64,000 bases of DNA from Saccharopolyspora hirsuta (GTDB lineage Bacteria; Actinomycetota; Actinomycetes; Mycobacteriales; Pseudonocardiaceae). The notes beneath the pieces were generated by a model that was not told the origin of the DNA, did not search any database, and was given only the letters and a program-made list of their open reading frames with translations. The stretch spans positions 343,071 through 407,070 of the forward strand of contig NZ_VWPH01000008.1 of NCBI RefSeq assembly GCF_008630535.1. Reading direction: 5' to 3'. Position 1 is the stretch's first letter; every line of letters starts with the position of its first letter. A program made the position numbers and the translations under genes. This document shows, piece after piece, positions 28,335-36,401 of the stretch.

Positions 28335-29981
28335 TCAGTCCCGCCCGGCTGCGCGGCGTGCTTCGGTGGGATCCGTTGCGGACAGGGCACTTTGCGCTGC
28401 TTGCTGCCAATCCGCCAGCGTGCGTTGGGCCAGGGCGGCGCCGACTGCGGGTAGGGCTGCGGGGTTCATGGACAGGCTTGTGACGCCGAGGCCGGTCAGG
28501 ACGCCGGCGAGTTGGGGGTCGGCCGCGGCTTCGCCGCAGACGCCGACCGGCTTGTCGCGCTCTTGGCCCGCTCGTGCCAGGTGGGCGATCAGGCGCAGCA
28601 GTGCCGGTTGCCACGGGTCGTTGAGGGTGGCGAGCGCGCCGATCATGCGGTCCGCCGCGAAGGTGTACTGCGCGAGGTCGTTGGTGCCGATGCTGACGAA
28701 GTCGACCGCTTCGAGGAGCGCGTCCGCCGTCAACGCCGCCGCCGGGGTCTCCACCATCACGCCGACCCGGTCGATCCCCGCGGCGCGGGCGCGTTCGGCG
28801 AACCACGCCGCTTCCGCGGCGGTCGCGACCATCGGCGCCATGACCGACACCTCGGCGCCGGTTTCCGCTGCGGCAGCGGCGATCGCGGTGAGCTGGCGGT
28901 CGAGCAGGTCGGGCCGGTCGAAGGCCACGCGGAGGCCGCGCACCCCCAGCGCCGGGTTGGGCTCTTCGCCGATCGTCAGGAACGGCAGCGGTTTGTCCGC
29001 CCCGGCGTCGAGCGTGCGCACCACCACTGGCTTGCCCGCGAACGGTTCCAGCACCGACGCGTAGGCGTTGCGCTGCGCTTCGACGTCGGGTTCTGCTGCC
29101 GCGTCCAGGAAGCAGAACTCCGTGCGGAACAGGCCCGATCCTTCCGCGTCCGCGGCGATCCCGGCTCGGGCGTCGGCGGCCGAGCCGATGTTGGCCAGCA
29201 GCTTGACCCGGTGCCCGTCCGCGGTGGCGCCGACGCCGTTCCACTCCGCCCGGTCGCGGGTCGCCGCTTCCGGCTCCACCGCCCGGTCGAGCAGCTCGAC
29301 GGTGCCCGCCGCGCCGTCGACCCGCGCCCCCGCGGCCTCGGCCGCCAGCACGCCGCGCGCGGCCACCACCGCCGGAATTCCCAGCGAGCGCGCCAGGATC
29401 GCGGTGTGGCTGGTGGGGCCGCCCTCCTCGGTCACCAGCGCCAGCACCAGCTGCGGGTCCAGGTCCGCCGTGTCGGCCGGGGCCAGATCGCGCGCCACCA
29501 GCACGCTCGGGCCGGTCAGCGCCGGGACGCCGGGCGGTTCGGTGCCGGTCAGCTCGGCGACCAGGCGGTCCCGCACGTCGAGCACGTCGCGCGCCCGCTC
29601 GGCCAGGTAGCCGCCGGTCGCGGCCAGCAGCTCCGCGAACTCGCCCGCCGCTTCGAAGACCGCCCGCGGTGCGGGCAGCCCCCGCTCGGTGACGGCCTGC
29701 TCCGCCTTGCCGAGCAGCGACGGGTCGGTGGCCATCGTCGCGGTCATCTCCAGCACCTCCCGCGCCGCGCCGTCGGCTGCGGCGGCACGCGCGATCAGGC
29801 GCTGCGACACGGCCTCGGCGGCGGGGCGGATGCGGGCGGCTTCGGCCGCCGGGTCGGCCGGTGCCGGACCGGGCAGCGGATCGGGCAACCGGTCATGAAC
29901 CCACACCACCGGGCCGGCCGCCCGACCAGGGCTGACGCCGACACCGCGGTGCGTGCTCGCGGGCAAGGTGCTGGTGGACAT
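28335..29981 (-). CDS. ptsI: PTS enzyme I
   Basis: 548 residues. Takes phosphate from phosphoenolpyruvate to a His and passes it to HPr. The phospho-histidine motif GGPTSHTAILARSLGIPAV is at about 190-208; the C-terminal PEP-binding barrel has GLFRTEFCFLD, DAGADKPLPF, GVMVETPAAAL, VSIGTNDLAQYTFAADR and a late GVCGEAAAD. ATG at 29979-29981 with GAGGAG. Divergent from fruR over a 110-bp shared control region. HPr is encoded at the end of the opposite operon. Confidence 0.95.
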   Translation of the reverse strand: MSTSTLPASTHRGVGVSPGRAAGPVVWVHDRLPDPLPGPAPADPAAEAARIRPAAEAVSQRLIARAAAADGAAREVLEMTATMATDPSLLGKAEQAVTERGLPAPRAVFEAAGEFAELLAATGGYLAERARDVLDVRDRLVAELTGTEPPGVPALTGPSVLVARDLAPADTADLDPQLVLALVTEEGGPTSHTAILARSLGIPAVVAARGVLAAEAAGARVDGAAGTVELLDRAVEPEAATRDRAEWNGVGATADGHRVKLLANIGSAADARAGIAADAEGSGLFRTEFCFLDAAAEPDVEAQRNAYASVLEPFAGKPVVVRTLDAGADKPLPFLTIGEEPNPALGVRGLRVAFDRPDLLDRQLTAIAAAAAETGAEVSVMAPMVATAAEAAWFAERARAAGIDRVGVMVETPAAALTADALLEAVDFVSIGTNDLAQYTFAADRMIGALATLNDPWQPALLRLIAHLARAGQERDKPVGVCGEAAADPQLAGVLTGLGVTSLSMNPAALPAVGAALAQRTLADWQQAAQSALSATDPTEARRAAGRD

Positions 29982-30027
29982 GCGCACTCCTCGTCGTGGC
30001 CGAAGTTTTCCCGGCGTTCCCAGAGGC

Positions 30028-30065
30028 TTGACAATATGGCAACACAGGGCACAATCAGGCAACAC
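30028..30065. promoter_or_regulatory. fruR promoter with two direct-repeat operator sites
   Basis: TTGACA (30028-30033) and CACAAT (30050-30055), 16 nt apart, form a promoter toward fruR. Two GGCAACAC boxes at 30038-30045 and 30058-30065 start 20 bp apart, two helical turns, overlapping the promoter. A DeoR-type repressor binding both could shut the fru operon and the divergent ptsI together. Confidence 0.55.
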
Positions 30066-30091
30066 CAAACATTAACCGGAGGACAACGGGC

Positions 30092-30853
30092 ATGTACGGG
30101 GCGGAGCGCCAACAGCTGCTGGCGCAGCGGGCACGACGCGACGGGCGCATCGACGTCACCGCCGCGGCGGCCGAGTTCGAGGTGGCACCCGAGACGATCC
30201 GCCGCGATCTGGCCGCGCTCGAACGCCAGGGCCTGGTCCGGCGCGTCTACGGCGGCGCGATCCCGGTCGAGCGGCTGGACTTCGAACCCGGCGTCTCGTT
30301 GCGCGACCAGACCAACGCCGCGGAGAAGGAGCGCATCGCGCGCGCCGCGCTGGACCTGGTGCCCAGCCGGGGCACGGTGCTGCTCGACGCGGGCACCACC
30401 ACCTCCCGGCTGGCCGGTCTGCTGCCCGCCGACCGCGAGCTGACCGTGGTGACCAACTCGCTGACGGTGGCCACCCAGCTGGCCACCCGCAACAACTACA
30501 ACGTGCACATCCTCGGCGGCCGGATCCGCGGCACCACGCTGGCGACGGTGGAATCCTGGGCGTTGGACGTGCTGCGCGGGCTCACCGTGGACATCGGCTT
30601 CTTCGGCACCAACGGGTTCTCCGCGGTGCGCGGCTGCACCACCCCGGACCCGGCCGAGTCGGCGGTCAAGGCGGCGATGGTGGCGGCCAGCCGCAAGCGC
30701 GTCCTGCTGGCCGATCACAGCAAGTACGGCGACGACCAGTTCAGCCGGTTCGCCGAGCTCGCCGAGATCGACGTGGTGGTCACCGACGACGGCCTCGACG
30801 AGGCGGCGCTCGACGAGCTCGAGCAGGTCGAAGCGGAAGTGGTGCTGGCGTGA
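30092..30853 (+). CDS. fruR: DeoR family regulator of fructose utilisation
   Basis: 253 residues. N-terminal DeoR helix-turn-helix (RIDVTAAAAEFEVAPETIRR) and the sugar-phosphate sensing domain with LLDAGTTTSRLAGLL, VTNSLTVATQLA and VLLADHSKYG. Members next to fruK usually respond to fructose-1-phosphate. ATG with GGAGG. Its stop overlaps the fruK start by 4 nt. Candidate operators lie just upstream of its own gene. Confidence 0.9.
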   Translation: MYGAERQQLLAQRARRDGRIDVTAAAAEFEVAPETIRRDLAALERQGLVRRVYGGAIPVERLDFEPGVSLRDQTNAAEKERIARAALDLVPSRGTVLLDAGTTTSRLAGLLPADRELTVVTNSLTVATQLATRNNYNVHILGGRIRGTTLATVESWALDVLRGLTVDIGFFGTNGFSAVRGCTTPDPAESAVKAAMVAASRKRVLLADHSKYGDDQFSRFAELAEIDVVVTDDGLDEAALDELEQVEAEVVLA

Positions 30854-31794
30854 TCGTGACCGTGACCCCCAACCCCAGCCTGGACCGCACCGTGCAGGTG
30901 GACCGGCTGCGGCCCGGTGCCGTGCACCGCGCCGTCCGGACCCGGCTGGACCCGGGCGGCAAGGGCGTCAACGTCGCCCGCGCGCTGGCCGCGGCGGACG
31001 TGCCGACGCTGGCCGTGCTGCCCTCCGGCGGCGCCGACGGCGCGCGCCTGGCCGAGCTGCTGGCCCCGGAAGCGGTGCCGGTGGTGGAGGTGCCGGTGCA
31101 GGCGCCGACCCGCAGCAACATCGCGGTGGTCGAATCCGACGGCACCACCAGCAAGTTCAACGAACCGGGCCCGGAGCTCACCGCGGCCGAGGTCGCCGCG
31201 CTGGAGCGGGCGGTCGCCGAGCTGGCCGGTCGCGCCGAGTGGCTGGTGACCTGCGGCAGCCTGCCCGCCGGATGCCCGGACGACCTGCACGCCCGCATCG
31301 CCGCCGCGGCCCGCCGCGCCGGGGCGAAGGTGGCCGTCGACAGCTCCGGGCAACCCCTGGAGCTGGCCTGCAAGGCAGGGCCGGACCTGGTCAAACCGAA
31401 CCTCGCCGAACTCGCGGAGCTGGCCGGGACCCCGCTGCGCGACCTCGGCGACGTGCTGGACGTCGCGGACCGGCTGCGCGCCGGTGGCGTCGGTGCCGTG
31501 CTGGTCAGCCTCGGGCAGCTGGGCGCGGTGCTGGTCGCGGAGTCCGGCACCTGGCACGCCACCAGCGAGGTGTCGGCGGTGCTGAGCACCGTCGGCGCAG
31601 GTGACGCGATGCTCGCCGGCTTCCTGCGGGCGGGCGGCAGCGGCCCCGACGCGTTGCGCGTCGCGGTCGCCTACGGCGGGGCGGCGGTCGGCCTGGCCGG
31701 CAGCCGGATGCCCGCACCGGACGACGTCCACCCGCAGCGGGTGCGGGTGGGCGCAGTGGACAACTCAGTGAGCCTCAGCGGAGTGGCGGCATGA
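30850..31794 (+). CDS. fruK: 1-phosphofructokinase
   Basis: 314 residues of the PfkB family. Phosphorylates fructose-1-phosphate to fructose-1,6-bisphosphate. Substrate motif NPSLDRTVQVD at the start, DPGGKGVNVARAL, TRSNIAVVE, and the anion-hole/catalytic STVGAGDAMLAGFL near the C-terminus. GTG start overlapping fruR; its stop overlaps the next start. Central gene of the fructose operon. Confidence 0.94.
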   Translation: MIVTVTPNPSLDRTVQVDRLRPGAVHRAVRTRLDPGGKGVNVARALAAADVPTLAVLPSGGADGARLAELLAPEAVPVVEVPVQAPTRSNIAVVESDGTTSKFNEPGPELTAAEVAALERAVAELAGRAEWLVTCGSLPAGCPDDLHARIAAAARRAGAKVAVDSSGQPLELACKAGPDLVKPNLAELAELAGTPLRDLGDVLDVADRLRAGGVGAVLVSLGQLGAVLVAESGTWHATSEVSAVLSTVGAGDAMLAGFLRAGGSGPDALRVAVAYGGAAVGLAGSRMPAPDDVHPQRVRVGAVDNSVSLSGVAA

Positions 31795-32243
31795 CTACCG
31801 AACTGATCACCCCCGAACTCGTCGACCTGGACCTGGCGGGCACCGACCGCAAGACCGTGGTGCGAAGCCTGGCCGAGCGGCTGGCCGCCGCCGGGCGCGT
31901 CACCGACGTCGAGCAGTTCCTGGCCGACATCGAAGCCCGCGAGCAGCAGATGCCGACCGGCCTGGAGGGCGGCATCGGCATCCCGCACTGCCGCTCCGCC
32001 GCGGTGACCGCGCCGACGTTGGCCTTCGGCCGCAGCGCGACCGGCGTCGACTTCGGCGCCGAGGACGGCCCCGCCGACCTCATCTTCCTGATCGCCGCCC
32101 CGGAGGGCGGCGGCGCCGACCACATGACGGTGCTCGCCGCGCTGGCCCGCCGCCTGGTGCGCGCGGAGTTCAAGCAGAACCTCCGCGACGCCACCGACCC
32201 GGCGCAGCTGGCCGAGTACGTGCGCGGGGAGGTCGCGCCGTGA
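31791..32243 (+). CDS. PTS fructose-specific EIIA component
   Basis: 150 residues. Receives phosphate from HPr on the His of GIGIPHCRSAAV and hands it to the IIB domain. The family also has PEGGGADHMTVLAALARRL. Here IIA is a separate protein rather than fused to IIBC. ATG overlaps the fruK stop (ATGA); its own stop overlaps the IIBC start. Confidence 0.92.
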   Translation: MTTELITPELVDLDLAGTDRKTVVRSLAERLAAAGRVTDVEQFLADIEAREQQMPTGLEGGIGIPHCRSAAVTAPTLAFGRSATGVDFGAEDGPADLIFLIAAPEGGGADHMTVLAALARRLVRAEFKQNLRDATDPAQLAEYVRGEVAP

Positions 32244-33703
32244 AGTACGTAGCCGTCACCGCCTGCCCGACGGGCATCGCGCACACCTACATGGCGGCCG
32301 AGGCCCTGGAGCAGGCCGCCAAGGACGCCGGGCACGAAATGCTGGTGGAGACCCAGGGTTCGGCCGGTTCCACCCCGCTGTCCACTGAGGACATCCAGGC
32401 CGCCGACGCGGTGATCCTGGCCGCCGACGTGGGCGTGCGAGACCGGGACCGCTTCGCGGGCAAACCGGTCGTCGAGGCCTCGGTCAAGCAGGCGATCAAC
32501 GACGCGGCCGGGCTCCTGCAGCGCGCTGCGGACGCCGCCGAGCAGCAGCCCGCCGCCGCACCCGAGCCCGCCGCGGACGAGCCGGAGCTCGGCAGCAAGG
32601 TCGTCGCCGGGGCCGGGTTCGGCACCCGGCTGCGGCAGTGGCTGATGACCGGCGTCAGCTACATGATCCCGTTCGTGGCCGCGGGCGGTCTGCTGATCGC
32701 GCTGAGCTTCGCGCTCGGCGGCTACCAGATCACCGAGGCGCCGCCGGTCACCGAGCAGTTCGACGCGGCGAGCCTGGTCAGCTGGGCGGCGCTGTTCAAC
32801 CAGGTCGGCTCCACCGCCTTCGAGTTCCTGGTGCCGGTGCTGGCCGGGTTCATCGCCTTCGCCATCGCCGACCGGCCCGCGATCGCGCCCGGTTTCGTCG
32901 GCGGCGCGATCGCGGTGACCGTCGGCGCGGGCTTCCTCGGCGGGCTGATCGCCGGTCTGCTGGCCGGTGCGGTGCTCTTCGCGCTCAAGAAGGTCAAGGT
33001 GCCGCGCGGCATCGCCGGGATCATGCCGGTGGTGGTGCTGCCGCTGCTGGGCACGCTGATCGTCGGGGTGCTGATGTTCGTGGTCATCGGCAAGCCGATC
33101 GCGCTGGTCATGGCCGCGCTGACCGCCTGGCTGACCGGGCTGTCCGGGGCCAACGCGGCGCTGCTGGGCGCGCTGCTCGGCGCGATGATCGCCTTCGACA
33201 TGGGCGGGCCGATCAACAAGGTCGCCTACACCTTCGCGGTCGGCGGGCTGAGCATCGCCACCACGGCCTCGCTGGAGATCATGGCCGCGGTGATGGCCGC
33301 CGGGATGGTGCCGCCGCTGGCCCTGGCGCTGGCGTCCGCGGTGCGCGGCAAGCTGTTCACCCCGGCGGAGCGGGCCAGCGGCCGCACCGCCTGGCTGCTC
33401 GGCGCCTCGTTCATCACCGAGGGCGCGATCCCGTTCGCCGCGGGCGATCCGCTGCGGGTGATCCCGTCCATCGTGCTCGGCTCGGCGACCACCGGGGCGC
33501 TGTCGATGACCTTCGGCGCGACCCTGCGCGCGCCGCACGGCGGCGCCTTCGTCCTGCCGCTGGTGGGCAACGCGCTGCCGTACCTGGGCGCGATCGCCGC
33601 CGGGGTCGTGGTCGCCGCGATCGCGGTCCTGTTCGCCAAGCAGATCGGCCGCCGCCCCGAAACCGCCGAAGCCGCACCCGAGAAGACCGCCGTCCCGGCC
33701 TGA
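32240..33703 (+). CDS. fruA: PTS fructose-specific EIIBC component
   Basis: 487 residues. IIB domain (1-105) with the phosphorylated Cys in VTACPTGIAHTYMAAEAL; a linker rich in Ala, Pro and Glu; then IIC from about 125 with eight to nine membrane helices (MIPFVAAGGLLIALSFALGG; AFDMGGPINKVAYTF; ITEGAIPFAAGDPLRVIP). Imports fructose and phosphorylates it at C1. GTG start overlapping the IIA gene. Confidence 0.94.
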   Translation: MKYVAVTACPTGIAHTYMAAEALEQAAKDAGHEMLVETQGSAGSTPLSTEDIQAADAVILAADVGVRDRDRFAGKPVVEASVKQAINDAAGLLQRAADAAEQQPAAAPEPAADEPELGSKVVAGAGFGTRLRQWLMTGVSYMIPFVAAGGLLIALSFALGGYQITEAPPVTEQFDAASLVSWAALFNQVGSTAFEFLVPVLAGFIAFAIADRPAIAPGFVGGAIAVTVGAGFLGGLIAGLLAGAVLFALKKVKVPRGIAGIMPVVVLPLLGTLIVGVLMFVVIGKPIALVMAALTAWLTGLSGANAALLGALLGAMIAFDMGGPINKVAYTFAVGGLSIATTASLEIMAAVMAAGMVPPLALALASAVRGKLFTPAERASGRTAWLLGASFITEGAIPFAAGDPLRVIPSIVLGSATTGALSMTFGATLRAPHGGAFVLPLVGNALPYLGAIAAGVVVAAIAVLFAKQIGRRPETAEAAPEKTAVPA

Positions 33704-33726
33704 CCCCGCTCGAAAGGAACGACGAG

Positions 33727-34002
33727 ATGCAACGACGAGTCCGCATCGCCGCCTCGGTCGGCCTCCACGCCCGCCCGGCCGCCCTGCTCGCCCAAGCCGC
33801 CGCCGCGCAGACCCACCCGGTGACCATCGCCAAGGTCGTCGACGGCGAAGCCGGTGCCCCGGTCGACGCGGCCAGCGTCCTGGGCCTGATGTCCCTCGGC
33901 GCCCAGCACGGCGAGGAGGTCGAGCTCTCCGGCCCCGACGAGGCGGCCCTGGCCGAACTCGCCGCCCTCCTGGAGCAGGACCTGGACAAGACCCCGGCCT
34001 GA
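33727..34002 (+). CDS. ptsH: Phosphocarrier protein HPr
   Basis: 91 residues. Shuttles phosphate from enzyme I to IIA through His14 in SVGLHARPAALL. A Ser (Ser50, in ASVLGLMSLGA) sits where the regulatory Ser46 of Firmicutes HPr lies, but I see no HPr kinase gene here. ATG with AAAGGAA, 23 nt after the IIBC stop. Last PTS gene of the operon. Confidence 0.94.
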   Translation: MQRRVRIAASVGLHARPAALLAQAAAAQTHPVTIAKVVDGEAGAPVDAASVLGLMSLGAQHGEEVELSGPDEAALAELAALLEQDLDKTPA

Positions 34003-34009
34003 GTTCACC

Positions 34010-34037
34010 AGCCGCCCCGCCTCGCCGCGGGGCGGCT
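34010..34037 (+). terminator. Stem-loop after ptsH
   Basis: 11-bp stem AGCCGCCCCGC/GCGGGGCGGCT, 6-nt loop, no U tract, between ptsH and the fructosidase gene. It may terminate or reduce read-through. Confidence 0.6.
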
Positions 34038-34076
34038 GCCCACGACGGTCCATGCAACGGAGCAGGAGGAGCGCCA

Positions 34077-35603
34077 GTGAGCACACCAGATGACCGTCCC
34101 CACCCGTTACCGCGCCGTCGTTTCCTCGCCGCGTCCGGCGCGGTGCTCGGCCTCGGCGCACTGCACGCCCTCACCGGCCCCGCCGCCTCGGCGGCCGAGA
34201 CGCCGCAGTGGCGTCCGGGGGTGCGATTCGCACCCGCCCGCAACTGGATCAACGACCCCAACGGCCTGGTGCACTTCCAGGGCGAATACCACCTGTTCTT
34301 CCAGCACAACCCGTATGGCGATCAGTGGGGCAACATGTCCTGGGGCCACGCGGTGAGCCCCGACCTGGTGCGCTGGCAGGAACTCCCGGTGGCCCTGGAA
34401 CCCGACGAGCTCGGCGAGATCTACTCCGGCAGCGCGGTGGTCGACCACCACGACACGAGCGGGTTCTTCGGCGGGCAGCCGGGATTGGTGGCGATCTACA
34501 CCAGCGCGGGCGACACCCAGCAGCAGTGCCTCGCGCACAGCAGCGACCGCGGGCGCACCTGGACCAAGTACGCGGGCAACCCGGTGATCCCGAACCCCGG
34601 GGTCCACGACTTCCGAGACCCCAAGGTGTTCTGGCACGCGCCGACCGGCCGCTGGGTGCTGCTGCTGGCGGTCGGGGACCGCATCCACGTCTACGGCTCG
34701 CCGAACCTGCGCGACTGGGAGCTGCTCAGCGAGTTCGGCGCCGAGCACGGTTCGCACGGCGGGGTGTGGGAGTGCCCGGACCTCTTCGAGCTCCCGGTCG
34801 ACGGCGATCCCGCGCGCACGAAGTGGGTGCTGATCGTGAGCATCAACCCGGGCGGACCGGCCGGGGGCTCGGCGACGCAGTACTTCCTCGGCGACTTCGA
34901 CGGCACCACCTTCACCAGCGACGGCGCGCCGGACGAGATCCGCTGGGTGGACCGCGGTGCGGACTTCTACGCGCCCCAGTCGTTCTCGGACGTGCCGGAC
35001 GGGCGTCGTCTGTGGCTGGGCTGGATGAGCAACTGGGACTACGCGAAGGAGATCCCCACCGACCCGTGGCGGGGTTCGATGACCACACCGAGGCAGCTCG
35101 GCCTCACCGACACCGGCGACGGGGTGCGGCTGGTGCAGCAACCGGTCGGCGAACTCGCCGCGGTGCGGTCGAACCGGCGCGCCTGGCACGGGATGATCGG
35201 GCGGAGCCCGGAGTTCTCCGGGACCTCGCTGGACGTCGTCGCGGACTTCCGGCCGGGTGCGGCCCGGTCGTTCGGCGTGGACGTCTTCGCCGGTGGCGGT
35301 CACCGCACCCGGATCGGCTACGACGTCGCGGCGCAGGAGCTGTTCGTCGACCGCACCGGGTCCGGCACCGCGCACGTCAGCCCGGCGTTCCCGGCCCGCC
35401 ACACCACGCCGCTGGCGCTGACCGGCGACCGCCTGCCGCTGCGCATCATCGCGGACCGCTCCGGGGTGGAGGTCTTCGCCGCGGGCGGCCGGGCGGTGCT
35501 GACCGACCTGGTGTTCCCGGACCGGGGCAGCGACCGGGTGCACCTGTTCGCCGACGGCGGCAACGCCCAGGTCGAGGTGGAGGTCTTCGACCTGATCCCG
35601 TGA
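34077..35603 (+). CDS. Tat-exported GH32 beta-fructosidase (levanase/invertase-like)
   Basis: 508 residues. A twin-arginine signal (PRRRFLAASGAVLGLGALHA) with a likely cut near residue 39 (ASAAE). The catalytic five-blade propeller has the nucleophile in WINDPNG (Asp60), FRDPKVF, and the acid/base Glu in VWECPDLF; a beta-sandwich follows from about 365. It should release fructose from levan, inulin or sucrose outside the cell. Position just after the fructose PTS gives a direct outlet for the product. GTG start. Confidence 0.93.
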   Translation: MSTPDDRPHPLPRRRFLAASGAVLGLGALHALTGPAASAAETPQWRPGVRFAPARNWINDPNGLVHFQGEYHLFFQHNPYGDQWGNMSWGHAVSPDLVRWQELPVALEPDELGEIYSGSAVVDHHDTSGFFGGQPGLVAIYTSAGDTQQQCLAHSSDRGRTWTKYAGNPVIPNPGVHDFRDPKVFWHAPTGRWVLLLAVGDRIHVYGSPNLRDWELLSEFGAEHGSHGGVWECPDLFELPVDGDPARTKWVLIVSINPGGPAGGSATQYFLGDFDGTTFTSDGAPDEIRWVDRGADFYAPQSFSDVPDGRRLWLGWMSNWDYAKEIPTDPWRGSMTTPRQLGLTDTGDGVRLVQQPVGELAAVRSNRRAWHGMIGRSPEFSGTSLDVVADFRPGAARSFGVDVFAGGGHRTRIGYDVAAQELFVDRTGSGTAHVSPAFPARHTTPLALTGDRLPLRIIADRSGVEVFAAGGRAVLTDLVFPDRGSDRVHLFADGGNAQVEVEVFDLIP

Positions 35604-35607
35604 GGTT

Positions 35608-35647
35608 CGACCGCCAAGAACTCTTTGCAAAGGGTTCTTGGCGGTCG
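35608..35647. promoter_or_regulatory. 40-bp near-perfect palindrome, probable ArsR-type operator
   Basis: Half-site CGACCGCCAAGAACTCTTTG (35608-35627) is repeated in reverse complement directly after it with one mismatch. The CTTTGCAAAG centre is typical for winged-helix (HTH_20) regulators. It lies 12 nt before the regulator gene and just after the fructosidase stop, so it may also end that transcript. Confidence 0.7.
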
Positions 35648-35659
35648 TACCGTGCCCGC

Positions 35660-36202
35660 ATGGACCGGAAGTTGGACGCCAAGAGCCTGCGCGGATTGGC
35701 GCACCCGCTGCGGGTGCAGCTGCTGGGCCTGCTGCGCAGCGACGGGCCCGCGACGGCGACCCAGCTGGCCGCGCGGGTGGGGGAGAGCAGCGGGACGACG
35801 AGCTGGCACCTCCGGCAGCTCGCCGAGCACGGGTTCGTCGAGGAGGACGCCGAGCGGGGCAACCGCCGCGAACGCTGGTGGCGCGCCGTGCACGAGCACA
35901 CCGTGGTCACCACCGGGGACTTCGGCCCGGACGAGCAGGGACCGCTCGCGTCGTACCTGTACGAGGTCGCCAGCGCGCACTACCGGCAGAGCACGGCGTT
36001 CCTGGCCGAACGGCACCAGTGGTCCGCGGAGTGGACCGGGGCGGCTTCCCTGTCGGACACCCTGCTCTCGCTCCGGCCCGACGAGCTCGGCGAGCTGACC
36101 CGGCGGCTGCACGAACTGCTCGCCGAGTACCGTCGCCCGCCCGAGGACGGTGACGAGCAGGTCGTCGTGCAGTTCCAGGCCTTCCCGCGCTCGAAGCCGT
36201 GA
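35660..36202 (+). CDS. ArsR-like winged-helix regulator (HTH_20)
   Basis: 180 residues: winged helix (LRGLAHPLRVQLLGLLRSDG, TTSWHLRQLAEHGFVEEDAE) and an alpha-helical C-terminal part. Members with this layout normally control a co-transcribed MFS exporter. Here the gene overlaps by 4 nt the start of what looks like such an exporter, which is truncated after about 28 codons. The large palindrome upstream suggests autoregulation remains. Confidence 0.85.
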   Translation: MDRKLDAKSLRGLAHPLRVQLLGLLRSDGPATATQLAARVGESSGTTSWHLRQLAEHGFVEEDAERGNRRERWWRAVHEHTVVTTGDFGPDEQGPLASYLYEVASAHYRQSTAFLAERHQWSAEWTGAASLSDTLLSLRPDELGELTRRLHELLAEYRRPPEDGDEQVVVQFQAFPRSKP

Positions 36203-36282
36203 GGCCGGTCGCCCTGCTGTGGCTGTCGACCGGGGTGTCGGCGTTCGCCACGGCGGTCGCGCTGCTGCGGTGGGGTGACCCG
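36199..36282 (+). pseudogene. N-terminal relic of an MFS transporter
   Basis: A GTG overlapping the ArsR stop opens RPVALLWLSTGVSAFATAVA then LLRWGD, like the first membrane helix of an MFS exporter coupled to this regulator type. The frame then runs into the palindrome pair at 36283 and loses any transporter character. The reading as MFS rests on one helix and on context. Confidence 0.45.
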
Positions 36283-36324
36283 CGATTTCAATGGAAATCG
36301 GACATTCGATTTCCATTGAAATCG
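36283..36324. repeat. Palindrome pair (CGATTTC subtype)
   Basis: Units 36283-36300 and 36307-36324. The second (CGATTTCCATTGAAATCG) is the exact reverse complement of the first, separated by GACATT, so each unit can fold alone or both can form one 18-bp hairpin. The same arrangement recurs at 59974-60015. Confidence 0.8.
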
Positions 36325-36401
36325 CATCACCCGGACCCAGGTGCGCACGGGCCGGACCGTCCGGGCGGCGGGACTTCACCTCCGGATTAGGCTGGGGAGC
36401 T

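Noticed and set aside
28335..29981. Plus-strand open frames opposite ptsI as genes
   Set aside because: They mirror the ptsI codons and show no family motif.
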